From: Gymnogyps californianus
Taxonomy: Eukaryota; Chordata; Aves; Accipitriformes; Cathartidae
Reading direction: 5' to 3'
Assembly: GCF_018139145.2 (NCBI RefSeq)
Contig: NC_059480.1
Span: 15,314,428-15,378,427, forward strand
Length of the DNA stretch: 64,000 nucleotides
This document shows positions 35,443-48,080 of the stretch, in pieces. The notes beneath the pieces were generated by a model, which did no database searches, had not been told where the DNA came from, and worked only from the letters and a program-made list of their open reading frames with translations. Within the stretch, counting starts at the first letter, position 1. Every line of letters begins with the position of its first letter. The translations under genes were made by a program, and so were the position numbers.

Positions 35443-38400
35443 CTGTAGGACTAGGTTTGCTGGAAATCTGGGTCTTTTTGGCAGCCTGGGCAGCAACGGC
35501 TGGGTGTGGGGCCGGGGAGCCTGCCCCGTCCCAGCACAGGCAGGGCAGGGTGCCTGAGCCTGCTCTGCGCTGGAAGAGAGAAGAGGCTGAAAGGATTGTG
35601 AAGCCTGCAGCATTATCAGATCTGCCTGTGTTCACAGCAGAGCCTGAGCCCAGCAGCAGCTCAGCAGCCCAGCTGGCCCCCTCCCCAGTCCTCACAGGGT
35701 ACCCTATAAGCCTCCCAGGGCCATTTATGGCCCCTGGGGAACCTTCCCAGGACCTGCTGGGTAGAAGGGGGTTTTCCAACGCCGTTGGTCTGGGATGCAT
35801 CTATCCCCAGCATGGAGGTCTGGCTTGCACAGACAGACGTGCATGCACAGCCTGCAGCCCCTTGGCAGAGACCCTGTGCCAGTGAGGAGTGTGCTAGTAG
35901 GGTCTGCAGCACCTCAGCCTCCCAAAAGCCCCCTCCTCCCTATAGGAGCTGAAAAAGTAGTCCCTAAGTAAAGCGTGTCGAGTTTGGGTTTTGGCTGAGA
36001 GCCCGCGGGATGGGCAGAGTTTGACACACAACCAGTTCCACGTCACCCGGCAGCATTTCACCCCTGAAAGGTGTATTATCCATGATCAGACATTGCCATC
36101 CCCAGAGATGCCCTCTCCCTATGGGCGCAACTCCTTGGTTTAAAACTGAATTATTTTCATGGAAGGAGAGAAAAAAGGGGGTGAGGTCCTACAAGGGGAC
36201 TAATAAAAAGCACAAGACTGGAAACCCCTGCCCCTAAACCCTAAAAAAGCATTGGCCTTGGCTCTTTCTCCCCGTGCGTGGCCCAGCGTCCCTACGCCTT
36301 CAGAGTTCACTTCTGAGAATGAAACGCTCTGGCAAACAGGGTGAAAGGAGAGGGTGGAGAAGCGGGAATGAAGAGGATGAATGGGAGGTATCCAGCCCCG
36401 CTCTTATCTGATGGCTGCTGAGTGAGGCATGATGAATTCCCCAGCAACAGGTCTGTTTTGTCAGGAGGCCTCTTATCAGATGGCACAAGCACAGTGGTCT
36501 GGCCACGGCCATTAATCACCCATCAGCAGCTCTCCTCCAAAGAGAAAAGTTATTGCCCCCTCCTTTTCCCTGTTGGCCCCAGGCCCTGCTCCCAAAAGCT
36601 GCAGGGAGAAACCTCCACCCAGCCAAAGCCCGCCCCCGGCTCCCAGCGGAGCGCAGGAGATGGCCCCAGGCTGGGGATGCTGGAGTTCCCAGCACCGTTT
36701 GGATAAGGGAATGGGAGTCGGTGGGAAGTGTGGGCGAGCAAATTATCACAGCCCCACCAGCTGTCCCCCCCTGCCTGTGTTGAGTGGCCAGGGAGAGACC
36801 CCTGGGGACCTGCTGGTCCCCATCCCCGAGCTGGAAGGAGCGGCGTGGGCCAGGAGAATGGGGTGATGGGGCACCCTGGACTTGCTGACAGCTCCCCTCA
36901 CCTCACCTCTGCCAGCACAGCAGAAGCTGCACAGCCTCGGGCACGGTGTTGCTGACACCAGGGGCTTTGGGGAGCGGGTTTGGTGGCGAGTTTGGCTCTC
37001 CCACTAAACCGTGGGTCCTGGCAAACTGCTCGCCCACACTCCCTAATTCCCAGCCCACTGCTCCGTTCTCCCTGCCCAGCTGCTGCCGGCTGCCGGGGCT
37101 GAGTAGGGCTCTCGGCTCACTCCGTTTACACACACCGCTCATCTGCAGCTGGTGGTGGGTGATGGGCTCTGCAAGGTGAGCTCTGGGAAGCCCGTTTTAT
37201 TTTATAAGCTGTCTTTCATGGGTTAGCTGGGACTCAGGCATGCAGCCTCCCCTGGGATGATGGGGGGACAGGAGCAGTAGCAGCTTTGCAGCCGTGAGGA
37301 GCGACTTTAATGCAAAGCAATTTCTCAGAGCAAAGGGAGAAGATGCATACGTGCATATGTGTCATCTTGTAATGCACATGGGCATATCAGAGCCCCAACA
37401 TCAGAGTGGCCCCAAAAGGCAGGGAAATGCCTCACGATCAAGGATGCCCCTCTGCCTGTGTCACAACCCCTCGCAGCACCTGGCCCATGCACAACCCCGG
37501 ACCCCATGGGGACACCAGTGGGCTGTAACCCTGCAGGGCTGCAAACTGCTCCGGCCGCGAGACAGTCCCCACATGTCACCGTGATGGCATACTGGAGGGT
37601 AATGCTGGATAACAGCTCAAACATGGGCACAGATCAAATCCAGGCAGGGGGAACTGGCATCTCTGAGGCATCCAGGAATGAGGGTGGCGTTTGAGAGGCA
37701 GCAGAGATGGGGGAGGCCAGGGGAGAGGGAGGAGGGGAATGCTCGGGCAGGAGGTGAAGGAGAGACTGCGTCCCATCTGGCCGCAAGCACCCAAGCAGGA
37801 CTGAGAGTGGCTGGAGCCTGACTTCTCCGAGCCCAAGGAGTCACTGATCCCCAGGGACACCTTCACACAGCATGCAGTTGCCCCTGTAGAACCTTCTGTA
37901 GGCTTGGAGCGTGCAGGGGCAAGGTTGCACATGGGAGGCAGATGGGTCTGGCTTTGGGGTCACCCTGCCTGGAAGCAGAGCAGGAACGCTCCTGCTCCAG
38001 TGCTCTGCAGGGTGCAACTGAAGTGAGACGTCTGCTCCTGGCCCTGGCCGCAGCAGGACCCGCAGGCTGGAAAATTTCAGTCAGGAGGAGAACAGAGGGG
38101 GGGTTGGTGCCAGGAGCTGTCGGCGGTGGGTCAGTGTCCTCTTACCTCCCCTCCGCAGCCGCGCCAGGGCTGCCGGAGGAGCCGTCTGCGTGCTCCGGGT
38201 CTGGTGCCGTCAGCATACGGGTGACATTTGTCCCTCGGTCACGCTTTCCCCATGCCCAGATGGTGCAAAGTCCTCGCTGTCCCCGTGTCAGCTGAAGCAT
38301 GGAATGGGTATGCCAACTCAGCGGCTGACACCGAAGCTGGGGCCACGGGTGAGGGTCGGGCAGGCGGGGGGGTGCAGGCAGGGGGGTGCCGCGTGTGGCT

Positions 38401-39680
38401 CCCGCTTCAGGGAGCTGTGCACATTCCCCCTCCTTGGGAAATTTTGAACCTCATTGTCTCTTTTTGCAAATGGGCCAAGGAAGGTGCTTTTGCCCCCCCG
38501 GCAGCCTTTTTTCTTTTCTTTTTTCGATGCAACCTCATGTGGGACTGCTGCAGCAGTGAGCCACTCTGGGATGGGATTTATTATCACCTTTAAGGGGGGG
38601 TTACTGCCAGAAAATCCATCCTGGAAAAGCAACAGCCCTTCACCCAGGGGCTGGCTGAGGCTGAGGTCCATCTCTGCATGGTGGCAATCTGTTTGCTCAG
38701 CTCCTGGGGCATCCTGGGTTGTGCTGGCGTGGGCCAGCACTGGGGTCCCCCTGTGCCATGCAAACATGATGTCACAGGGAGGCAAAAAAGCTGTGAATGA
38801 GAGTTCATGGCAGTGAGTAATGGAAAGCAGTTGTCCCTCGTAATGTTGCCTGGCCATAAAATGTCAGATAGATGTAAAAGTTATAAATACATCAGAGAGC
38901 AAATAATTACAGTGCGGCATTAACTCCTTGCTTCAGGAGTGCTGCTTACCTCCCCAGGCAGCTCCCAGCACTGGGGAGATGAGTCAAGAGCAACCTGGGG
39001 ACGGGACCCAAATGTGTGCAAACTCCCTTCACTGGTAAGTGCTGATCTGCTGCCGACGGGAGTTTGGTTGGGTGCTGGTGCTCGCAGTGGGTTTCAGACC
39101 TGTCCAGTGCATTGCTGAGTCTCATGGGTTGGAAATCTGAGTGTGTTGCTGTGTTGAAGGACGGTCTGTGCCCCGTTGTGTGATTAGCTAGGTGAGAGCC
39201 AAGGGCAGACACATGCCCAGCTGCGTTGACCATGGGATGCAGCATCTGAGGACACAGCCCCTAAGGTTTTAGGGGGAGTATGTTCTAATGGCAGGGATTT
39301 TCTCAACACGTGGGAGGAACAGCCTCCTCTCACTGTACAGCGGAGCACCATGGATAGGCGTGTTCATGCACCTCCCAGTGAACACATATTGAAGGAGGAA
39401 CAGGAAAAGTCCTGAAGATCCCCATTCCAGCCACCACTATGCAAATGGCACTGGCACAGCTGTCTGGACAAGGACTTAGGAGGCGCAGCATCCCCTCAGT
39501 ACCAAATGGATGCAGCGTTCCCAAAGCAAGGGGCCATGCGGGTGCTCAGGAGCAGCAGGCAGAGCAGGGTTCCTGCAGAGGACCAGTGCTGGCAGAGGGG
39601 CTGGGGACACCGCCCTCAGTGCCAAGAAGTTACCCTCCGATCGCTTGCCATTGTGGTGGGATGTCAGAAATTTCCCCAGC

Positions 39681-39710
39681 ACATATATATATACTCATAC
39701 ATCTATACAT
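39681..39710. repeat. (AT)n / TACA short repeat tract
   Basis: ACATATATATATACTCATACATCTATACAT, a short imperfect AT-dinucleotide tract followed by diverged CATA words. Confidence 0.75.
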
Positions 39711-42700
39711 GGCTGTAACAGTTGAAGCAGACCCCAAATCCTCAGAGAACATTCCTGAGAAACCTCTCGCTTCTGCAGCGCCAAGACTTCAGAGCATGGT
39801 CTCAGAGCTCCAAAGGTACGGCTCGAGGGTGAAACACAAGCCTGGGTGAGGAATTCCTGCAGGAGGGTTTCACAGAAGGGCAAGATGCAGAGGAGAAGGA
39901 GGACTTGGAGGAACAGGTGCAGGCGGTCTTGCAATACTTACCCGCGTCTACAAATACACTAGTGGAAATAGTGAGAGGAACAGAGAGCAATGATGCAACA
40001 AATCTTTTAAAAGAAACAATAAGACCAGGACAGCTGGCATAAAAAGGAGCATGTTCCCTTGGCTACCAGTGACTTTAGGAATGAACAAAGTGGAGTGGGT
40101 GAGGGACAACATAGTGGCAGGGGAAAAACAGTGATCCCAGAGAAATTTAAATCCTGGGATCCTGAGAAATATTCCTGGGCAAACTGGGTGCTTTTCAAAA
40201 GACTTGGAGGAGAGGTAGTCTCTGTCTAGAACAGCATATAAGGAAATGACAGAGATTGCTGCACTTGAGCAAAATACTGAAGGAAGAACAGCAAAGAATA
40301 TGTGAAATTTTGGGTGTACCGAGGAGGGATGGGAGGAGAGGGCACTGAGTGTGCAAGCGTGGAGGAAAACCACTCATCTGAGATCCTCTGGGTGCTTCAC
40401 ACATGTGTGTTTCTTTCCAAAACTCATAGGTTTTGTGCCTAACCTTCAGTCCCCAATGCCTTAGCCAGAGAAGTGTCCCACCGCTCTGATATCCAGCTCC
40501 ATCCTCGGCCCACCGCTGTCTTGGGCTGAGTGTTCACTCCGTGAAAATCTATTTCCGTCTCTGTCCAGCTGTGAATTTGCTACTTTTTAGTTTCTTTGCA
40601 TTGCCTTCTTGGTCTGGTGCTGCAAGAGACTCTAGCAGAGGCTCCTGTGGCCCCCCTGAGTCTCCCCTTCTCCTGTTCATCGCCCCTTTCCAACACGAAA
40701 TGAGAAGCAGCTTCCCCCCAGGCTGCCCCTGTGTATGCCCCCAGCTTGTTCTCTTGGCTAAATTTCAGTTGAGGAACATGCTGGAACACTAAAGCCGTGG
40801 TAATGAGTAACACACTTCTTCAATGGGACGATGCTTTCCGAATGCACCGTGCTTTACAGCTACCATAAATAATGAAATCAGTATTTGTAAACTGTACTTT
40901 AAGGAATCCATTCTTTTCCAGAGATTTCAAAAGCGTGTCATTTTCCAGATTGTGAAGTTTGCCAGTTCATCTATTTTTAGAAATTCTTACTCTACTGATG
41001 TGGTCAAGACAGTCCTTAAACAGAAAAGGGTGGCTGTGTGCCTTGAAGCTATAAACAGCCAGACATGTGATGGGAAATGCTTCACAGGTGAGCGTGGCAG
41101 ACTTGTAGACATCAAAGTTGTTGCGTGGTGAAACTGCAGGGACAAATCAGTGTGCAGCCTGGAGAAACAGGCACGGAAAAACATCTTAAAAGTGACTTTT
41201 CTCAGAGATCTGAAGAGTCCTTAGAATAGTCTCATGTCCCAGGAAACGAGACAGATCCTGCAGAAAACTAGCAGCACGGCCTCAGCCGGTACCAGCACTT
41301 CCTTGGAAACCTTAATTTGCGTAAACATAAAAGTGGGAGGAAAAAAGCCAAAAAAAAGCCAAGCAAGCCAGGTTGTCTGTGAGGCTCCTCTGGGCTGCGT
41401 ATCTCTGCCAGACCCACCAACCCCCTTGGACAGCTTCTCTAGCGTCCCCCCATCCTCATCTCTCAGCCACAGCAGAGCCTCGAGGGCTGCACGGGGAGCG
41501 GGGACAACCCTGCCCTGCGCAGGAGCGAGCCCCACGGTTGTGCTAAGGGAAAACAAACTGATGCCTGAAGACCTCCCAATATTTGATATCTCCCAAACTT
41601 GGTAAGGTCATGGATGGAGCTGACTGGGATCCTGCCCTTTTCCCTGCCAGCTGGTTGCCTCCTTGCCTCCAGTTCAGCACAGCATGAGCCTGGTGAAGTT
41701 GCTGGGACTCAGATGCTCTTTGAGGCCTCTATTCCTAACTTGTACAGTATAAACAAATTTTTACTGTATTTAACATTTCAAAGATGCTGTTCTGTCCTAA
41801 GTGATAAATTTCCTTCCTGCGTGCATGCTTTTTTCCTATTTAAAGGCTGTTGACTCTTTTGCTTAAATACATGTATATATTTATTTGGTTACTAGATAAA
41901 AAAACTGGGTCATGCCTTGCTGCTGCTGACTTCTCATTTTGATTAAGATCATGGATTTCAAGTATTTCCCTATGTATTTCATTTAAAAGTTCACGCCTTT
42001 ATCTTTCACTTTTCAGGCCCAGATTGTGACTTTCTGTTCACCGTATAAAACACCAGCCCCACAGAAGCAGGGTTCCTCCTGCTCCGTGGTGAGACCTTGT
42101 CCTTGTACAAGACACACCGGCCAAGCTCCATGGGAAGGGGACTTTCTGTGCAATTTCAGATCCCCTCTTGGCCACAGATAGTGCCCTGTCCCCAGCTGTA
42201 ACTCTTCTTGGGTGCTCCCAAGAAAGATGATAAACCCCAGGCTGCACAGGACCAGTGCCACCTAAGAAGGAAGGTCCCCCTTGACCTCTTGCAGGTGCTT
42301 AAATTGCCTTTCGACCTTCTCTCCACTAAGCTGTCTCCCTTTTGCCTCTCATTGCAAGGCTTGCCTGGCCAGGCCCTTCCTTTGGCCTCTCGCCATGTCC
42401 CCATATCCTCCTCCAGGTGCCAATTCCAGCACCCATCACTGCATCCTTGCAGCTCTTCCACCCTGCTTGCTCCTTCCCGAGGCTGTATGACTCCTTAAGC
42501 CTGAGCTGGGGCTTTGACCCAAGGTGACTCCCAAGTCTTCCTTCAAGTCATGACTTTCCCAGGCACCGCTGGCCTCCTGGCTTCCCGGGCTGACCGTGCA
42601 TTTGTTGGGGACCCGTTAGGTCTGGCTGTGACCCTGCAGCCAGGTGTGACCCCGTTCCTGGCTGCACGGGGTGAGGTGCACACCATGGGGCAGCCCCTCT

Positions 42701-44162
42701 GCCTGTGCTTTCAGACACCTGGAAGACCAAACAAAGGTGCCCAACACATCGCAGGTAGGGACAACCCTGCACCGCAGACACCGGGCTTCTGCAGCAGCGT
42801 CCTGCCAGCTCAGGCATGGGCAGAGCTCATGCAAGGTTTGCAGCTCCCCATGCAGAAGTCACGCGGCTCTGCTCTGAGCTGCCCAGCCGGGATGGGAGGC
42901 AGCGACCCACAAACACCTCCCCGCGTCCTGGCTCCCTCTCAAATCTGGCTTTTTCAAACCACGAGACTCCCATGAAACCTGGCCCTGCTCCAAGGTTCAC
43001 GCGGGCGGCGGTGGGGCGGGAGGAGGAGGGAAGCAAAGAGCAATCCATAACCTTTGTAGCACTCTCGAGAGCAGCTGTCTGGCAAATGTCAAGCACTGTC
43101 TAGGGCTATTTTGGGCACTTTATTTTTATAAAGGATGCTTTGAGATGGGGGAAGGGCACAGAGAGGGTTTTCTGATTGCCAGCACCTTAAAAAATAAAAC
43201 CCCAGGGAGGAAAGTTCAAGGATGCTCCTTGGTCATGTGGCTGATGCCACATCCCGTTGGAGCATCCCTGGAGGCTCTGAGACAGGCAGGACGTTGGAGA
43301 AGGGCCTCAGCTTGTCTTGCAACTGGAGACCTCCAGAAGGAGCCCAAGTCCCTTGGAATCCAGGGTGAGGACGTGGAGGTGGCTCATGCTGTGGACACAG
43401 CCTTGGCATGCACCATCACTGCAAGGGGGACCTGCACCCCACGCTACCCAGCTCCCCAGGAGGACTCCTGGGTGAGAAACCAACGGCCTTTGAATGTCCC
43501 TCCTAAGGAATCTCATAAATATAGTCTTAGTTCTGGATATTTTCCACTGCTGTCCCATGGGCCCAATCCTCCAAGCCCCCAAGAGCCCTCAGACTCCTTC
43601 ACTTTCAACAGAGCCAAGACCCGGAGCCAAGATATTACACAAGGAGGAGCAGAGCATCTAAAGATCCTTGCCTGAAAGATTATACGGAGCGTAACTGGAA
43701 CATCCAACAGGAAAGCATTCCTGTTGACAGAAGGGGATGTTCTTCCAAGAGTGGAAACAGTTGCAGAAAGTCAGTGTGTATGTCTTTGCAAACTTCTTCT
43801 GGTGAGCCTGGAAAATAAAGTAGTTCTCATTTGTAACAGTTGGAGGGTTCAGTCCCTCCGCAACTTGCCTCTTTATCGGAGGCAAAAGTAGAGTGGAAGT
43901 AGGAGAAACAACCCCTCAATATTTTTTACTATAAAATGTTACATGGTGTGTTTAGTGTTTTCAGACTGGCTGGGCCTGATCCATCTGAGGATCAAACTAG
44001 GATCAAACTCCCTGCTGGGATCTCAGAGCCATCGGTGTTCCTTGTGAGAGCACTGGGAAGTTGCTCTCTTGGTACCCCAAGACCAGCAACCACAGTACCC
44101 ATCTTACAGAGGAACAAAGGAGGAGTGGGGGGCTACAGCCCAGCCATCGCACTTCCCACCCC

Positions 44163-44308
44163 AGAAAAATGCTGGCGTGAATAATCCGAGGCAGTTTTGT
44201 GAGCATCTGGAAGTTAGCACAGAGATGAGTAATACCTGACATGGCTTTGTCAAGAATGAGACACGTCAGGCCAATTTAATTTCCTTCAGCAGCGGGGTAT
44301 AACAAGCC
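44163..44308 (+). mobile_element. Decayed CR1-type LINE fragment (RT region)
   Basis: CAGTTTTGTGAGCATCTGGAAGTTAG, then TGAGTAATACCTGACATGGCTTTGTCAAGAATGAGACACGTCAGGCCAATTTAATTTCCTT. These track the CR1 stretch encoding ...HGFVKNKSCQTNLISFF at the start of the reverse-transcriptase palm. The fragment is about 145 bp, ends abruptly and has no flanking duplication that I can define. Confidence 0.6.
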
Positions 44309-45699
44309 CACAGACAGAGAAGTAGCGGTGGCTGTGGGACGGGAGCTGCGGGCAGGCACGGGGTGCTCTGCCTGCCCTGCCTGGGGCGGCGGGGGGAGTG
44401 GGGCCAGGCAGGGTGCCGCAGGATGGGTGCGGAGGGAGCGGGGGGACAGTATTGCGAGAGCAGCTCTCAATGGCTCACTGTGGGGCTGGAAAGCCGCTAT
44501 TGAGCACTCCCATTAACGGCCAGCGTGGAGAAACAGAGGCATATTTATTGAATTTGCATGCCACACAAGGCTGGGGCCGCAGACAGAAAAAGGATTGTGG
44601 CAAACTGGAGAAATGGGATGAAAAACCGTGAGGAGGCTGAATAGGGAGGAGAGCGTGCTGCAGCATGCTCCTGCGAGAAGGGACACGGGCAGGGGAAGAT
44701 GTCCCCCGGGCTGCTGCCTGCTGCTACCTCTGCTGCAGCCCTGGAGCTACAGAGGGAGCCCTGAGAGATGCTGCTGACTGTGCAAATGCAGACAGGAGAG
44801 GTTCCTGTGCAGCCCTATGGAGCCTGTGGTGCCTGGGCAAATGCAGGTGACAGTCACCCACAGATGCCCACCACATCTTGGCTGGAGTGGACCGGACCAG
44901 CTGCGCTCAGCCAAAGCTCTGGCACGCGTGATGTGGCATGCAATTTATATACCTTTAATTCACAGTGCTGTGGTCTGAGCCATTTCTGTATTAAATTGAG
45001 TCGGTTTAACAGCAGAAGCTGTCAGCACCAGCTGGGCGGTCTCCCTTACAAATGGCAATGCAGGCAGCCTATAAACCAGCAGTAACCAAAACCCTCCCGC
45101 ACTGGTCCCAGGCAGCTCGTCCTGCTGCAGCGAGGGAAGGCACGCGTAGAAGCAAAAACCTGGTACCCAACTGCAGCAAGCTGCTTTCTGCAAAGGCTGG
45201 GATAAGGTATGGCGTAAAATTAGCTACCGTAAGTCACGGTGCAAAATGAAATACAAGCAAACGCATCCCCCCCAGCCCCTGCCTGCAATGGGAGGAGGAT
45301 GCTGAAGGGGAGATGAGGCTGCAGGAAAGCCAGGCACCCCACGCTGGGAACCGGCGGGAGCTGGGGGGCAGCTGCCAGCCCAGGCAGGAATGCCTTTCAC
45401 CCACAGCAACTCCAAACAGAAATGGAAAAGGGTTAACTTCTGTCTTTGTCAGTCTGCAGAGACAGCGTGGAAACAACCCCTCCGGATCCTGTTTTTCCGG
45501 GCTTCCAGAAGAATGTAAACCTTTTTAAACAAAACCCAAACTTTTTAGCAAAGGAAAAAAAGAAAGGAAAAAAAAAAAAGCAGCCCAAACTCCCAAACTG
45601 TTAATTTGTGGCAAACCCCAGCAATCCTCAAAATCAACAAGAGAGAAGCCCCGGGGGAGGCACTGAGACCTGCTGCCGGTTCAGCCCTCCGGTGGGACG

Positions 45700-46050
45700 T
45701 GATCCCCTTCTTGCCACCCGGAGAGGATGCCTGGTCCCAGGGTGGGGGCCGGCCACATCCTGAGCCGCCGTGGCCCTGCGAGGGCTCGTGCTGAGCGCTG
45801 GGAGCAGGACCCCGGCTTGGCGACGGGCCGGCGTCACCGGGGGAGGCTGGGGCAGGGCAGGAATTTGCCGGCGGGTGCTGGCTGCCCGGCTGGTCCCCCA
45901 ACGGCGAGGCCGTGTGGTTTCCCTGTGCCGGGTGGTGGTGGGGGAATAAAAGGAAGGCTTTGAAAGTTGGCGTGTGACGGGGCGTCCCCCCGGGGAGCGG
46001 GGCGGCAGCGAGCGCGTGCGTCTGTGAGCGGCCCTGGCCGGCCGCCACGC
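45700..46050. other. CpG-rich patch in the desert
   Basis: CG-rich words (GGCCGGCC, GACGGGGCGTCC, CGAGCGCGTGCG) sit beside an AT-rich edge (46057-46130) with TTTATTTACGG and GATAAAGTTTATG. No gene start is recognised. It may be an unannotated promoter or a regulatory island. Confidence 0.35.
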
Positions 46051-46280
46051 TCCCTTCCGTTTATTTACGGTGGTTTATCAGGGGCTGCGGGCTGCGATAA
46101 AGTTTATGAAAATAGAAGGCGTCTCCAGCAGGCCAGGGCGAGAGCAGGCCCTGCCGTTGCTTTCCCACACTGATTAGGATCTGGGCAGGCTTCTGCGCTC
46201 CAGATCTCTGATGAAAGCAGCGGGACCGGCAGTACTTCCCTTCCTGGCCCCCGCTCAGGGCCAGAGGCAGCGAGAGGTCA

Positions 46281-46850
46281 GTGCGCTGCATGCTGCACAC
46301 CACACAGCCTGCACTGTGCCTCGCACGCTGCGCACCACGCACTGGGCACCACGCCGGGCACACCGGGCACCATGCCATGCACACCCTGCACTGCACACTG
46401 CACACCGTGCACCGGGCGTCATGCCGTGCACACCCTGCACTGCACACTGGGCACCACGCACCGTGCACCACACCATGCACACCAGGCACTGTGCACCACG
46501 CACCAGGCACCATGCCCTGCACACCAGGCGCTATACACTGTGCACCCCACATTGGGTGCTGCACCATGCACACCAGGCATTGGGCACTGCACACTGTGCA
46601 CCATGCACCAGGTACCAGGCCATACACACTGGGCGCTGTGCACCACACGCTGCACCTTGCCATGCACACCAGGCACTGTGCACCCCGCACTGGGCACCGC
46701 ACCACGCACACCAGGCACCAGGCACTGCACTGCACCATGCCCCACACCAGGCACACCGGTCGTCGGGCACTGCACACTGTGCACCATGCCCCATGCCATG
46801 CCCACTGGGCACCATGCGCTGCACACTGTGTGCTCCACACCAGGCACCAC
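46281..46850. repeat. GCAC-rich minisatellite, about 570 bp
   Basis: Diverged tandem repeats of a roughly 10-bp motif (GCACACTGTG / GCACCATGCA / CACCAGGCAC) with a looser higher-order unit marked by GCACACCAGGC near 46478, 46519, 46568, 46664 and 46706. The array is nearly free of stop codons in several frames on both strands, so the 190-264-codon frames here are repeat artefacts. Confidence 0.92.
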
Positions 46851-47884
46851 CCCAATTCCCTGCACTCCCGCCCTCCTAGGACCTGGGGAAGGAGCTACAG
46901 CCTTTCCCTTTAAAGGAGCTCCTGCGTGTGGGGCAGCACCAGGGTAAGGCGTCTGGCTGGGATGCAGATGGGGCAGGACGGGGTCTGTCCCCTGCGGAGG
47001 CGGCACGGTCCCTGCCCTCGCCGGCAGGCAGCCATCCCCATCCCTGGGATGTCGGCCAAGGCCATGGCCCCTTTCCGCCCATTGTTTGGTGGCGGCAGGG
47101 CCACGGCTTCCTCCCGGTCACGAGTCCGACCCTCACCCTGGTGTGAGTGCTGGGGCCGGCGCCTCAATCCCTGCTGGGCGTGGGCAGGGGGCTCGCACTT
47201 CCAGGGCAGGTGGGCTCCGGGGAACAGAGTCTGCTGCAAGTAATACCTCCAGAATTCACCGGGCTGCATTTCTGGGCGATCTGGGCAGAAACACTCAGGC
47301 AGATGAGGAACAAAACCCAAGCAGCATTACTGGCTGGAAAACAGGAGTCTGATCTGACTGCCGCTGGGGTTAGGAGGAATTTGGGTGATGGCAGTAACAG
47401 AAGGATCCGTCCCCCAAGTGCTGCCGGGCTTGGAAATGTTCAGTTAAGTGTGGGTTTTGTGGGGGGTGGTTTTATGGCCCCTTTTCACCTCCAGCACACT
47501 CTGGAATAGGTGCTGGGAACCGAAACACTTAAAAGCAGCTTGGGATGAAACCTCAAACCACACAAATCGCGCTTGGTCTGGGGTTTTCTTGCAAGCTCGA
47601 AGTGCCAGCTGGGTCCTCAAAGGAGCCGAGAGTCTCTGAATGAAGTTGGCTTGCAGCTCGTGGTTTGCAAGAGAAACGCAACTCCTCCTCCCCACCACCT
47701 TCTTGCCTCTTACGGACTGTTTCCCTGTCTGGAAAAATCAGGTGGATGCTCAGAGCCGGAGCCGAACCGTGCTTTGGGTGGTGGAGGATCCCTGCACGGA
47801 CCCCCCGGCGCCCCGGCAGTCCCCCCCGCCGCCACCCTCTGCAAACAAAACAGCGGGGAGGGCTCCTTCCTTTCTTACAGTGAG

Positions 47885-48080
47885 TGTCAAGATTTATGGG
47901 GCACTGGCACCACATCAAAAGCGAATTCAGTCATTTACAGTAAAATCAAAGCGGGCAGAACAATGAATATGAAGCGAGGTTAAAACACCTTGTTACAGGA
48001 ACAAATTGTGCAGCTGACATCAAAATAATGGAATTTATGTCCCCACGGGTTGGAGCCAAATTATTTGCAGTGACATTTGT
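47885..48080. promoter_or_regulatory. Candidate enhancer with TCF/LEF and SOX motifs
   Basis: ATCAAAG (47945-47951, TCF/LEF consensus) is followed closely by AACAATG (47959-47965, SOX consensus). The surround is AT-rich and repeat-free, with further CATCAAAA words and AAATTATTTGCAG. It lies about 41.6 kb above the HES1 promoter. Confidence 0.32.

Larger units (their letters stand above)
21380..44160. other. HES1 upstream gene desert, part 2
   Basis: No gene is recognised. Contents: an AT-rich block at 22460-22660 with TAATAATTAAG and CATAATTAATG, the CA microsatellite at 24017-24055, T/pyrimidine tracts at 23585-23632, 25683-25731 and 29860-29912, the AT-rich island at 34280-34610, TA/TG repeats at 35409-35442 and 39681-39710, and otherwise mixed GC-rich DNA. 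Long open frames (for example 29655-30713 minus) follow composition and show no domains. Confidence 0.55.

Noticed and set aside
39720..40420. Possible degraded coding or element sequence (long purine-rich frames)
   Set aside because: No motif of any gene or repeat family could be recognised on either strand, and frames are short.
42205..42224. 8-bp inverted repeat TTCTTGGG / CCCAAGAA with 4-nt loop
   Set aside because: Hairpins of this size are expected several times by chance in 64 kb.
46061..46855. 264-codon minus-strand frame and several partner frames
   Set aside because: They lie within the GCAC minisatellite. The open state comes from a stop-free repeat unit read in several phases on both strands.
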